64,000 nt of DNA, taken from NCBI GenBank assembly GCA_009801085.1, contig VNWV01000026.1:62001-126000 (forward strand), read 5' to 3'. The translations under genes were made by a program, and so were the position numbers. Each line of letters opens with the position of its first letter. The first letter of the stretch is position 1. The stretch is from Lasiodiplodia sp. COLG20. Lineage: Eukaryota > Ascomycota > Dothideomycetes > Botryosphaeriales > Botryosphaeriaceae. A model generated the notes under the pieces. That model had not been told where the DNA came from, did no database searches, and saw only the letters and a list, made by a program, of their open reading frames with translations. Of the stretch, positions 36,301 through 48,824 are shown in pieces.

Positions 36301-39300
36301 AGTCGACGCGTGCCTTCCCGCACATTTTCGTCAACGGTCCTTACAACCAGTACGGCTACGACGGTGGTCTGCACAACCTGGCGACCTTGAACACGACTGG
36401 CGGTGGCGGTTACCACTTCGATCTCGCCACCGAATGGCCGGCCAAGGTCCAGTTCAACATCTGGGGCATGAATCCAGATGGCAAGCCTGACCAGTCTTTC
36501 ATCTACGGTGATATCGACGGTGACGGTGTCCTTGACCGCCTTCCCCCGTCTTCGCTGACGTCCAACACGGTGAACATCTCGAGCCTTCCGTCCAGCCCCT
36601 ACACGGCGTACAGGCTTGCCGTTTCTTACGATGGCAAGTCCCTGACTCTCCAGCCTACCGGCCACATGGGCTACCAGCTTACGCTGTTCATTCTGCTCTG
36701 GGTCATTCCCGTCCTGACTGCCGCGGCCGTCATTTGGCTCTACATGAAGTCGTTCTACCAGGTCAAGTTCAACACCAACGGTGTTGCGCAAGCAGCGAAG
36801 GCATCGATTCCTCTTGCTCTTCGTCGCAGGATGAAGCGCAAGGCCGAGTACGAGAAGGCGGCTATGGAGTCTACTCCCAACCTACAGGTCACCACTGCGC
36901 CCGGCTCTCCTGGCGAGGTTTCTGCTCTCGCTGCCGCAGCTGGTCATGGAAAGCGCCGCGCCGTTCTCATTGCCACCATGGAGTACGATATTGAGGATTG
37001 GAACATCAAGATTAAGATTGGTGGTCTCGGTGTCATGGCGCAGCTCATGGGCAAGTCCCTTGGTCACCAGGATCTGATCTGGGTCGTTCCCTGCGTTGGT
37101 GGTGTCGACTACCCCGTCGACGAGGTCGCCGAGCCCATGTTCATTACCATCATGGACAAGGTCTACCAGATCAACGTCGGTATCCACAAGCTCCGCAACA
37201 TCACCTACGTTCTCCTCGACGCCCCCGTCTTCCGCCAGCAGACCAAGTCTGAGCCTTACCCGCCTCGTATGGACGACCTCGACAGTGGTATCTACTACTC
37301 TGCTTGGAACCAGTGTATCGCCGAGACGGTCAAGCGTTTCCCCCAGATCGACCTGTACCACATCAACGATTACCACGGAGCCCTGGCGCCGCTGTACCTC
37401 CTGCCTAACCTCATTCCTTGCGCTCTCTCGCTCCACAACGCCGAGTTCCAGGGTCTCTGGCCCATGAGGACGCACGCTCAGGTCAAGGAAGTTTGCTCGG
37501 TCTTCAATTTGGATGAGGAAATCGCCAAGCGCTACGTGCAGTTCGGTGAAGTCTTCAACTTGCTCCACGCCGCCGCCAGTTATCTGCGTATTCACCAGAA
37601 GGGTTTCGGTGCCGTCGGTGTCTCTAGGAAGTACGGTAAGCGTTCGTTTGCTCGTTACCCCATTTTCTGGGGTCTGCCGAACATTGGTTCTCTCCCCAAC
37701 CCCGATCCTACCGATACCGGCGAGTGGGACAGGAATGAGAAGGTTGATGGCGATGTTCCCGTTGATCCGGCCTACGAGGCCAGCCGTGGCGAATTGAAGA
37801 GGCAGGCGCAAGAATGGGCCGGCCTGAACCAGGATCCCGAGGCTGAGCTTTTCGTGTTCGTCGGTCGTTGGTCTATGCAAAAGGGTGTCGATCTCATCGC
37901 CGACGTGTTCCCCTCGGTTCTCAAGAACTACCCCAAGGTTCAGCTCATCGCCATCGGTCCCGTCATCGATCTGTACGGCCGTTTCGCGGCCATCAAGCTG
38001 CAGAAGATCATGGAACTGTTCCCCGGCCGCGTCTACTCCAAGCCCGAGTTCACTGCTCTCCCGCCTTTCATCTTCTCCGGTGCTGAGTTCGCTCTGATTC
38101 CGTCCCGTGACGAGCCCTTCGGTCTGGTCGCTGTCGAGTTTGGTCGTAAGGGTGCTCTTGGTGTCGGTGCGCGTGTCGGTGGTCTGGGTCAGATGCCTGG
38201 TTGGTGGTTCACCGTCGAGTCGATGACTCCCAAGCATTTGATCCGCCAGTTCAAGTCTGCCATTCACGACGCTCTCGCCTCCGACACCCCGACCAGGGCC
38301 CAGATGCGTGCTCGTTCGGCCAAGCAGCGTTTCCCCGTCGCCCAGTGGGTCGAGGATTTGGAGACTCTCCAGTCGACGTGTATCAAGATCAACCACGAGA
38401 ACGCTGGCAAGCACAGGGGCCTTGGTCTCTCCTCGCCTTCTATGCTCAGTCTCTTCGGCAAGTCTCCCAAGCTCTCGCCCAATGCCTCGCAACTTTCGTT
38501 CGGCATGGGCACGCCAACTGGCTCCCGTCCCGTCTCGGCCGCTCACCTGTCCGTTCCTCCGCACTCGCCTGGCCAACCTTCTCCTCGTCCCGACGACATC
38601 TACTCGCCCGCACTCAACTCTCCCGCCTCGTCTCCCGGCCAGCACGACGTTCTGCTGCCCCCTCCCCCGCTTTTGGGCGCCAACCTCGTTGGTGGTGGTC
38701 CCGACAGAGGAAGTATAGCAAGTTTCAACACCACCTTCAGCAACTCGTCGGTTCTCAGTTTGGACACGGTTGTTGGCTCGCGGCACGACATGGCTCTCCA
38801 GAAGGTCGACCCGTCCTTCACTGACGCCAATGGCTACTTCTCGAGAGAGTTCGAGCAAAAGCTGGAGAAGCTCAACCCGAGCACATCGGAGAACCAGCTG
38901 TGCATTGAGGACATCCTGGTCAAGAGCGAGAAGAAGTGGCACAACAATTACCGCGATGCCAAGCTGGGCAAGACGCTGGACGATAGCTCTATGCTCTCGC
39001 TCGGCCTTCCCAACACGCGCCCTTCGAGTCCTGCTCCTTCTGCTCTCAGATCGGCCAGTGGCAGAGACAGCCCCTTCGGCGGCCGCGATACCATGACCGA
39101 GATGGACGACGCCAGCGGCAGCTACTCTTCGTACGACGACATGCACCCGCTGGGCAATGGCTACGACACGCCGACGGGAATCAAGAAGTTCATGATGATC
39201 AAGCTTGGCGATTGGCCCATCTACTCGCTCTTCCTGGCTCTTGGTCAGACTATCGCGGCAAACTCGTACCAGGTGTCTCTGCTTTCCGGTGAAATCGGTC

Positions 39301-40542
39301 AGTCGGCCACTACTCTGTACATCATCGCGACCATTTTCGCCGTCTCTTCGTTGATATGGTGGTACCTGTTCAGAAGGATAAAGTCTTACTATGTCCTCTC
39401 TCTGCCGTTTGTTTTGTACGGCGCGGCTTTCTTCTGCGTTGGCGTTGCTCCTTTCGCCACTTCGTCGATTGGAAAGACGTGGGCGCAGCGTGTGGGCTCG
39501 GGTCTCTATTCGGTCGCATCTGCCAGTGGTTCCATCTACTTTGCCCAGAACTTTGGTGACGAAGGTAAGCAATACATGCACTCTAATCTTGCAGGCAGGA
39601 CTAACCGTTTCTATAGGTGGTGCTCCCATCAAGACCTGGATTCTCCGCGCCTGTCTCGTTCAGGGTACCCAGCAGATCTACATTAGTGCCCTCTGGTACT
39701 GGGGATCTGCCCTCACTCAGCTTTCGGACTCAGGTGTCGAGACGCAAACATCTACCCCCACGGCCGTCATTGCCGGTGTCTGTCTTCCGCTGGCCGTTAT
39801 CTTGTGGGCTATCGCTGCCCTCGTCTACCTTGGACTTCCCAGCTACTACCGCCAGATCCCCGGTGATGTGCCCGACTTCTACCGCTCCCTGTACCGCCGT
39901 AAGATCATCATGTGGTTCTTTATCACCGTCTTCGTCCAGAACTACTGGCTCGCCGCGCCTTACGGCCGCAACTGGCGCTTCCTCTGGACGACCAACCACG
40001 CCAGCGCTTGGCAGATCGCCATCCTCGTCATCTTCTTCTTCATCATCCTCTGGGCCGCCGCCTTCTGGTACCTCGGCCGCCTCTCCAAGTCACACTCGTG
40101 GATCCTCCCCATGTTCGCCATCGGTGTCGGCGCCCCCCGCTGGGCGCAGATGCTCTGGGGTGTTTCGGGCATCGCCAACTACATGCCCTGGATCGGCAAC
40201 CAGACGGCCTCGGCCCTCGTCGCGCGCGCCCTGTGGCTGTGGCTCGGCGTTCTGGACGCCCTTCAGGGTGTCGGCTTCGGTATGATGCTGCTGCAGACGA
40301 TGACGCGTTTCCACAACACCTTCTCCCTCATCGCCGCCCAGTTCATCGGTTCGGTAGCGACCATCCTCGGCCGCGCGACGGCGCCGGATCGTCTCGGCCC
40401 TGGACCCGTTTTCCCCAACTTCGCCGTTGTTGGTGCCTCGGGTTTGGCGAACGCCAGCTTTTGGATTTGCTTGTTGATGCAGCTCGGCATCTGCGTCGGC
40501 TTCGCGACCTTCTTCAGAAAGGAGCAGCTCATGAAGCCGTAA
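33315..40542 (+). CDS. ags1: Cell-wall alpha-1,3-glucan synthase
   Basis: Exons 33315-33668, 33723-33873, 33928-34181, 34233-39564 and 39617-40542 give 2338 residues, close to the usual 2400. Order of parts: signal peptide (residues 1-20); extracellular GH13 amylase-like domain with DGFRID and SGEI catalytic motifs; a membrane segment (LTLFILLWVIPVLTAAAVIW, about 1075-1095); a cytosolic GT5 glycogen-synthase-like domain starting at KIKIGGLGVMAQL (about 1180) with the DEPFGLVAVEFGRKG donor-site motif; a Ser/Pro-rich linker; and a multi-pass C-terminal domain (from about 1910) that probably exports the chain. The enzyme makes alpha-1,3-glucan at the plasma membrane from UDP-glucose. It is divergent from the GPI amylase, and a GH71 glucanase lies 19 kb downstream. 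Strong GC-ending codon use makes long antisense frames, which are not genes. Confidence 0.97.
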
Positions 40543-43442
40543 AAAAGAATCATCACCTTATACCACCATATTATGCGACGCGACGCACGCGATTTTGTCA
40601 CGGCCATGGCACAAGAGTTTTTTCCTTATTTTTGTCGAGTTTTTGAGCATCTCTCTCAAAGAAGCATTGCGGTTTTTGGAATTTTGTCTTTTGCGTCTTT
40701 TTTCTAACGGTTCGAAACAACATCCGATACCTTGTACATAGACCTCTCTACATCCGAGAGCGACCGATTCGACCATCTCATCAATCAGTCGACTACCTAC
40801 CATCTAGAACAAAAAAGGTTTATATATAATGAGGGCGGAACTAACTATTTACGGAGAGGGTTTTGTCACACATATATCATCCGGTTTGGTGTTTGTTTTT
40901 GTGGTGTGAAGAGAGATAATCGTTTTTTGTTTTTTGTCTAGCATCTGGTTTTTTTTTTTATTGATGAGGAACAAATCGAGATACCCTCTATTCTTCTCTT
41001 CGCTTTTGAATTTCTTTGTCTGCTTTTCGTGCTTCATCCTCTTTGTTGCTTTCGTCTTTTCGCATTCAGTTCATGTGGATGCTGTTGAGGCGCGTGAGGG
41101 AGTTTGGCGAATGGCTGTGGAAATGCGGTTTGTGTTGGGAATTAGCCTACGTCACGTGATGTGATGTGACTTTTCTGCAGTTGAAGCGCGTCGTCACCTC
41201 GCAGCGCAGGGGGTGGCTCCCTGCACACTTGCTGCTGTTTTACATTCTGAATTGAAAAAAACTCTTTTCAAAACACATTATTCAATGCCGCCGACTGCTG
41301 AATCTGAAGGCTACTTCCTATCGTGAACGTGTGTGGCGCGTGCGTCGTCATCGCCGTCGCCAGCGTCGTCGTCATCGTTATCGTCGGATATCTTTGGTCC
41401 AGACCTGCCCATTATGGATAGCGCGAACGGCTGCATGCGGCTGTTGTGGTAGTGTCAAGGTTGTTCCTCGCTCGATTTGAGACAAGCAAGGTGGATGAGT
41501 TGACGGTAGTGGGTGAGGTGGGGTGCTTTTGCGATAATTATAGTGATTGTGGGTTGTTCAATATTTTTTTTTCTGCACGCTAAGAGTGGTGGGTTGCGTG
41601 GTCGAAGATGGATCTGGGCTGGGCTGGGCTGGGGAGGGCGTGGTAGGGTAGGCGGGCAGCGTAGAAATCCCAGTTCGGCACCTTGCATATTTTCTCTCAT
41701 GATCGATCATGGCGCCTTTTTTAGACCTGCGCGTCGCGCGAATGGTTGAGACATTGGTACTGCGTCTGTGTGCAGCCGCGTGTTTGGTATGCAGCAGAGA
41801 TGGTAATCGAACTGCTTGTTTGTTAGCTGTTTTGCGGCTTTTCGGAGAATGATGTCTTCTACCTACCAGGGGGAAGCCACCACTCAGGTTCGCTTCGAGT
41901 ACCTTTTTTGTCTCTTCCTACCGGGATCAACTCAACCAATTCTGGAATGCTTCTATCGGTTGCTGGGTGGATCACAGACGTGCAATGGCTTCGAGGCCCG
42001 CGTGGCGATGCGAAGGCTTTTGTTATGCTGGTGGGACTGTCGGAGTCCATTGCGCTAGATGCTACGCCTTCTCCTGACTAGAGTTTCAAAGTAGTGGCGT
42101 AAAGCGTTGCGGAGTGTCCCGAATATGATGATGGGATTTAATATGGTGCAATGTCAGTGGTGGATCGAAGTGTTTCCAGATATTTCGTACCTCTACATTA
42201 GCTTTCAATTAGTATCAGGTTCTTGGTACATTGTTCGAGCTATTTACGCGCACGACAATTGTCGGAGCTCCGTGTTCAAATGATGTTGGCTTGTTTGGTG
42301 GCCGCTTCGTATGAAATATACTTCTACTACCCACATGTGTCGTCCCTCGCGACTAAATTACTGAGTGAGGCATACTTGGCTTTGTTTTAGGGTCTGCTAT
42401 TGTTCGTGTTAGCCTCCGGCTGCCGAATCCTTGTATGATCGTCCCAAGACAGTAGTTTCTTCTCGAAATGCCCGAGGTCACTGTGCATCTACATGCGTAA
42501 TCAATACTCAACGTTTCAGTACTAACTGGTATGAGTCGGATGGTGAAATTCAATGATTTTCATGATGGGGAAATGGTGGGAGCCAACCATTAGCGTCCAC
42601 GTTTCTACGAAAGGAAACAGGGATGTCATCCTGGGTCACTAAGCTATGCTAATAAACCAGAGCAGGAATGTCGTGGTGTCTATCTTGCCGCAAGATTTGA
42701 AGTAGTTGTGGGGAACAGTGGGACGGCCATTCTGTGCACCCTGTGACTGTTCATCGGATGCCTTAAATGGACGACATATGTTCCGTGTTTCGACAATGAC
42801 GAATGCTAAAATGCCAATACGCCAGGTATCAATTTCCAATCTATTTGTAATACTGTGATCAGGAGATCCTCTAAGCATTGAGCTCAACATTGGACCGTTT
42901 CTACCTTCGTGGTCCCGTAAAGCTGGCCCCCACGCGAGGGTCGCTGTACGGGATCCCTGTAGGACCCACGGGAGCGAACAGCTTTCCCCACATGCTCGGA
43001 TATCTCAAGCGGCTGACTAGAGATGCCGGCCAATTGCCAAAAGCAGAATGTCCAATTGCCAAAAGCAGAATGTGCCAGGAGAGTCTACCTATCATGTCGT
43101 CTGTATATAGGTAATGCCCTATTCTGAAACCCTGCTATTCTCCGCGACAAGCAGTAAGCCAAGCAGCTCCCCTCTGTAAGCCCTTTATGCCTCACGAATA
43201 TGGAAAGTGCTGGTTCCAAGACCCCGCTATGATACCCCGGTGCCGCCCCACAATAGCATCTGATCATGTCCAAAAATGTGGATTAGGCAGCACATGAGGA
43301 CCCAAGCACCCCAATGCGGCTCAAGCATCATGCGTTAGCTGTCGGTGCAGCCGCGTACTATATGAACGGACGAACAGAATGCTTTCATTTTTTTTCTTTG
43401 TTCCAGCAATAGACCGGTTCACGCCACCGGCCAACCAAAAGC
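40543..43442. other. Gene-poor region after the glucan synthase
   Basis: A 2.9-kb region. The first few hundred bases are T-rich and fit the 3' end of the long synthase transcript. The rest shows no gene with family features on either strand. It marks the change from the cell-wall block to the accessory block. It contains one perfect 22-base tandem duplication (listed separately). Confidence 0.5.
43030..43073. repeat. 22-base tandem duplication
   Basis: Two perfect adjacent copies of a 22-base unit beginning CCAATTGCCAAAAGC, about 370 bases upstream of the O-methyltransferase start. If it lies in the promoter it duplicates a CCAAT-like box. Confidence 0.85.
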
Positions 43443-44876
43443 ATGGTTTCCACAATCGAACCTTTGCTCTCTGAGCTGAATATCGCAGTTGGCCAGGCGA
43501 AGGATGGGATCCTTCCAGAACAAGCCAGAATGGAAGCGTTGCAAGCCGCAACCAAGCTTGCTGCCGCGCTCGAGAAGCCGGAGGATGCTCTACTGAAGAT
43601 TGCTTACAGTGTACGTTCCTCCCCTCTTAATCATGGTGCAGTCCCTGATGGAAATCTAGCCAGTGATCTGCATGGCCATCCGTTGCGGTGTCCAGATGGA
43701 CATATTCTCCGTGCTTTCGGAGAAAGAAGAGACGTCGGCTCAGGAACTTGCGAGAAGGTCTGGTGCCAATGAAGTGTTAATCCGTATGTCCATCGGGCTC
43801 CTTGCTCAGGCAGATGATATAGCTGATACACCCCAAAGGACGGCTTCTGCGCCCTCTCACTGCTGCAGGCTACATTGCCGAGAAGGGCCCCGGGGTGTAC
43901 GGCCCTACCGCCATTTCTAGACAACTGCACCAGAGGGTAACAGAGGGAATGGTGAAGTTCATGTAAGCCATACGCAAAGATATCATACCCAGGCATTTTT
44001 CAAAACTAACGAACGTCTTCGGAACAAAGCTGGGACCTCGGCATGCCCTCCATCACCGCCGCACCCCACTGGTTGAGCCAGCACGGCTGGCAGCTCAACC
44101 CCACCGACGCAACCAATGGACCCTTTCAAGCCGGCCACAAGACGGACCTGGATATGTTCGACTTCGCCCTCGCCAACAAAGAGAAGTTCTGGGACGACAT
44201 GAACACCTTTTTCGAAGGCGACCGCGGCAGCCGGCCTCATTGGGCTGAGTGGTTTCCGGTGCAGGACAAACTGCTCGGTAGTAATGTCCTGAAGCCCGAT
44301 GCTCCGGTGATCGTAGATGTTGGTGGGGGCCGCGGCCATGATATTGCTGGATTCAGGAAGCACTTCCCAGACCTGCCGGGGAGGCTTGTGTTGCAGGATC
44401 AGCAGCCTGTGCTGGATAGCATCGTCGCGATGGATCCAGTCATTGAAAAGCGTGCGTTGGATTTCTTCAATGAGGCGCCGGTGCCAGGTATGGTTTCTGT
44501 CTTTTCGTTTTGAGTTCCTAAAGCCCGCTCACCTTTGCTCGTAGGTGCGCGGATCTACTTTCTGAAGTTCATCATGCACGACTGGTCGGATGAGGATTGT
44601 CTTCGGATTCTGGAGAATGTGAAGCTTGCGATGGAAGAAGGCTACTCCTACTTGGTCATCGAGGAGTTCATCCTTCCAGATGAAGGATGCTCTTTGCTTC
44701 CGGCGGAATGGGATTTGATGATGATGATTTATTTGTGCGGGATGGAAAGGACGAAAAATCATTGGACAAATCTGCTTGGAAGAGCGGATCTTGCCGTGAA
44801 TGGGTTCTACAACCCACCTGGGAATGGACAAGGCATTATCGTCGCCGAGCTCCTGGAAAGTCACTCGAATTCATAG
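43443..44876 (+). CDS. SAM-dependent O-methyltransferase
   Basis: Exons 43443-43610, 43660-43783, 43839-43962, 44030-44487 and 44545-44876 give 401 residues, the usual length of fungal plant-type O-methyltransferases. An N-terminal helical dimerisation domain (winged-helix block RRLLRPLTAAGYIAEKGPG) precedes the methyltransferase fold. The SAM motif is IVDVGGGRGHDIAGF, followed by the acidic LQDQQ motif, and the catalytic histidine is in FIMHDWSDEDC. It should methylate a phenolic hydroxyl, as the aflatoxin/sterigmatocystin-pathway enzymes do. No synthase, P450 or transporter gene is adjacent, so the substrate is unknown and the gene may be an orphan. The second and third introns were placed by restoring the conserved LIRRLLRPL and WDLGMP blocks. 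Confidence 0.92.
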
Positions 44877-45513
44877 AAAGTAAAGTAGCATTTGCTAAAA
44901 TATAGCATCCGTTAGTAAGGATAAACTGTGGAAAGGCTGTCCTATAATCAGGCTGTCGTTATTGTTGTTTTAAAAGTTTTACTACTCCGTTGCTACCATC
45001 CCTAGCAAGCTTTGATATACCATGCATATAGCTCCACTACCTAAGTTGTTGAGCAATTTCTCATTTTATCCTCAGTTAGCTACCGTAGACGACTACAGTG
45101 ATCGATAATTGCAACGAATCAAAAGCGACTGAACAAAGATATAGGCACAGATTTTTTTTACAATATTCACTTTTTACCCTAATAAAATCGGTTGTTTCTA
45201 CAAGACCGGAACGATCTAGGAACAAATAATTCGATTGATGCGCTTCTCTGACGAATGAGACGGGTGTATACCGCTGTTGCGTAAGCAAGGTTCGGGACAG
45301 CAACCTCACTAGCGAATCTCCGCGGGGGTGGCTGCAGCAGCTGACCCCACCTATATTAATAGTCTGACAAGCTCAGCTTCAGTCCCCCGCACCTCTTACG
45401 GGCGATCTTCAGTTTCCTAGCCATCTGGCCCTCCGCCAGCAAGCCATCATATTGCATTTTGCTAATAGAATACGGATAAACCGAAACACCCGCCGACGTC
45501 GATCCTCGCAGCT
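44877..45513. other. Intergenic region
   Basis: About 640 bases, A+T-rich on the left. Holds the promoter of the hydrolase-Hsp70 gene. Nothing else seen. Confidence 0.5.
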
Positions 45514-48500
45514 ATGGCGCATATACCCCATGGGCTCAGCTTGGACCCATCTTCAGCCGGTTCTCAGTCCCATGCAGCTTACAAATCTGAAGGCAGAAAT
45601 GACCTCTCAAACCAGACAGCTTTCAGGCTGCACATCCTTGGCAAGCGGAACTGGAACCCATCACAAGTCGACGAAGAGGAGGCCGAGAAGCTCGTGAGGA
45701 AGGCATTCGATGTAGAGAATGATACGGAAGTCATCATCAAGTCGCTTGCTGACCACCCTGTGAGGAGGGCAGTTGTCGCAACCTTGAACTTCTCACGGAT
45801 ACCTACCAAGATCTCTCAAACTAGCATTCTGGTGCACGAATTTGAAGAACCCGTTCAGGGACTCTCTGTGAGTCTCGATACTCATTTCCACGGATTTACT
45901 CCTGTCCACCACAGGACGAGCTCTGAATATGAGTGCGAGTAAGACCTCTCACCCAGCTATGGAAAATATGTTGACATGATTTAGCTTTGTCGCCTTATCT
46001 GGACTTGGTGGCCATGCCTTTGGGTCATTCAAGTGCAGAGGTGGTGACTACATGTGGCTTCGCGATGATCTCCCCTTTTCCGTACCAGATTCCCGATCCT
46101 TCATCTACGGATACAATACCGAACTGCACGGCAGTACTTCTTTCCAAAGCCTTTATGATCTTGGGCTTGCTTTTAAAGATGCACTCAAATCATTACTCAG
46201 TGAAGACTTGAAGGTATAATAAATCCATAGGAATTGTCGATATACAGTCTTCTATTTGTCTAACAAAGCACAGAATGGTGTTCTAAAGCCTCTGATATTC
46301 TTGGGCCACAGTCTGGGCGGTTTAGTTCTCAAAGAGGTCTGCGAGGTTATAATATAACGGCTCGGTTTAGATTGCTAACTTTTTATAGGCTTTGTGTGAC
46401 ATGTCTACCAGTCCAGGGGTGGATGACAGACTGCTCCTGAAATCGATTCGAGCCATCCTCTTTTTTGGGACACCCAACCAAGGGATAGATATCAAGTCTT
46501 TGATCCCCATGGTTGAGGGACAAGCCAACGAGGACTTTCTCCGCTCACTTCGTACCGATTCTGTGGACCTCCAACGGCAAGCGCGGCAATGGTCAGAAGC
46601 ATTCGACAGCTCTCAATCAGACCTTATCTCTACTGGTCTAGAGATAATCTCGTATTACGAGACTTCCAATTCCCCGACTGCCGTCAAAGTTGATGGCAAA
46701 TGGAAGATGTCTGGACCATCCACCACACTAGTAGACAGATCCTCAGCTACCCACGGGCGCCCTTGGGAGACTAAATGGCGCTTCGTTCAGCCAATCAGTC
46801 GAGATCATTCGGGTCTTGTGAAATTTCGCACCCGTAATGACCATCAATATGTTGACCATGTCCTATGGCGACTTCAATCTTATAGTTAGTTTTAAAAACA
46901 TTCGACAAGTTTGAATAATCTTCAATAACACATTTTAACCAGGCCGACTGCATATGCACATGACTGATGAACAGAGTAAGGAATATTTTCATACACATCC
47001 AATACGGCGGCCTATCACTGTTTTGCTAATTTCTCCTAGCTAATTCACCACCATTGAAAACTTGCGATCAAATTTTCCGACAGAATCACCAGTCGAGATC
47101 AGTAGAAGAAGAAAACAGTGAACTGAAAGCAACCGTGAAGTCTCTCGAAGAAGCACTTCAAATGGAGCGCCACAAGACCCAGGATCTCCGCAGGATATTA
47201 ACCGAGAATTACGGGCATACTCATGTTGCTCTAGATGCTGTGAAGAGAGACAAGCTTGTGATAGGGCTGGAATTTGGCGTGGAATTCAGCAGGTGATAAT
47301 GAGAATTTGCTCGTTCTACTAGTTTGAGGCAGTCTTACTAATATGTGGCTTCAGGGTTGCTTATGCAGTCGCTACGAAACCAGAACAAGTCTTCTGTATC
47401 GACACGTGGCCCGGTTCCTATGATAAGAAATTTCCGGAGGCTCCAACAGTCATCAAGTATGATGAGAAGTTGAAGACCGGTCTCAAGTGGGGCTGGAAAG
47501 TGGATCCCAAGATCAACCGGATCCATTACATCCCAATTCTGCTCGAACCCGAATATGGCAAATTCTCAGGCATGCTCGGCAAAACGTTGACCGAAATGAA
47601 GAATTCGAGCAAAGATGCCACGCAGATCACCGGAGACTACATTAACGCCATTTTCCAGCACGCTCTGCAGCAGATCAAGCAGTCATTTTTAACAGACGAC
47701 CTCGAGGGTTACGAGAAGGAGTATGTCATTTCGATGTCGGCCCTATCGTCGGATACAGCCAAAGACAAAGCGCTGCTTGTAAGAGTTTTGAACTCTTTTC
47801 TATGCGGTAATTGGCTAATTGATATCCATCACTAGGCTGCAGGAACGGCAAAATTCAGCCCTATCACTATGGTCGAAGAGTTGGAAGCAGCTGCACTATA
47901 CACTCTTCATTTCAATCGCGGAAATGGGTTGCAGGTCGGCGACGCGATCGTAGTCTGTGATGCCGGATATTCAACGGTGGATATTATCTCTTATGAGATC
48001 ATGGATCTGACGCCTTTGGAACTTGAAGAGATAATACCACGCTCATGTAATTCCCTGAAATACTTAAAACATAGAAGTGAGGCCCTAATACTACGTAGGC
48101 GGCATTGAGGGATCCACTAGGTTGGAACAACGAGTTTGTCAACGGCTGATTAACGAACTTGGCATGTCGGCTTTTGATTTGCTGACACATACGTTGGACT
48201 TTCGATTAGCGATGCAGTCATTCGAATATGAGATCAAGCCTGGATTTTGCGGGAGGGACGATGACAAGCTTGTCAGCGTCCCGATAGCTAAGCTGAAAGA
48301 CAGACAGTGGAGCGGTTCTCGCCTGGACTCCATTGACATTCCACGGTAAAATATTTTCATTTCTTACTAGGCACAGCTTCGATTTCTAACAGGCATGGCT
48401 TAGAGAGACCCTGCTCGAGATGTTTGACACTCTCATCCGAGATATCGACAAATTGGTCACAGAGCAGCTCGACAAGGTTCACATCAAACGCCTGGGTCAT

Positions 48501-48824
48501 CTCAAAGGAGAATCCGTGAAGGTACAGTCTCTCGACTCAAGCCACTAAGATCTTGTTTAATCATAATAGGCTATATTTCTTGTCGGTAGTTTCGGCTCGA
48601 GCATATATCTGAAACAGGCAATGGAAAAGTCCCACCCGGGTATTCAGATTTTACAGCCCCCTGAAGCGTAAGTTTGCGGTCATATAGGATAACGCAAATG
48701 CTAACGTGTAATACAGACGGTCTGCAATGGTAAAGTAAGTTACATAGTTACTAACATCTCAATCTGCATCTCGTCCTACTAATATATTGCTAGGGGAGCC
48801 GTTTTAAGTAAAATACTACAATAG
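45514..48824 (+). CDS. Alpha/beta-hydrolase (SERAC1/sesB-like) - Hsp70-like fusion protein
   Basis: Thirteen exons: 45514-45938, 45985-46213, 46274-46336, 46389-46884, 46943-46975, 47040-47292, 47355-47778, 47836-48046, 48099-48345, 48404-48521, 48570-48667, 48717-48734 and 48794-48824; 881 residues, every junction in phase. Residues 1-140 lead to HFHGFTPVH. Then comes a serine-hydrolase domain: DFVALSGLGGHAFGSF, YMWLRDDLPF, nucleophile Ser231 in FLGHSLGGLVLKEAL, and a late histidine in ISRDHSGLVKF. A coiled coil (about 433-465) links to an Hsp70-like ATPase fold from about 488: LVIGLEFGVEFSRVAYA, VVCDAGYSTVDIISYEI, AIFLVGSFGSSIYLKQ. The phosphate motifs are altered and the far C-terminus is short. 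Hydrolase domains of this kind head many fungal NLR-like proteins, so a signalling or cell-death role is inferred. The donor of exon 3 is GTCTGC, a weak site. Confidence 0.8.

Noticed and set aside
34038..36791. 917-codon open frame on the minus strand inside the glucan synthase gene
   Set aside because: It is the exact antisense of a strongly GC3-biased coding exon; such frames lack stops by codon bias. Its translation has no fold-like pattern.
36882..39632. 916-codon open frame on the minus strand inside the glucan synthase gene
   Set aside because: Same reason: shadow of biased codon use on the opposite strand, no family motifs and no promoter region of its own.
45868..45914. Intron starting with GTGAGT after the first 354 coding bases of the hydrolase-Hsp70 gene
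   Set aside because: Reading through gives the family-conserved HFHGFTPVH; splicing there would lead to an in-frame stop.
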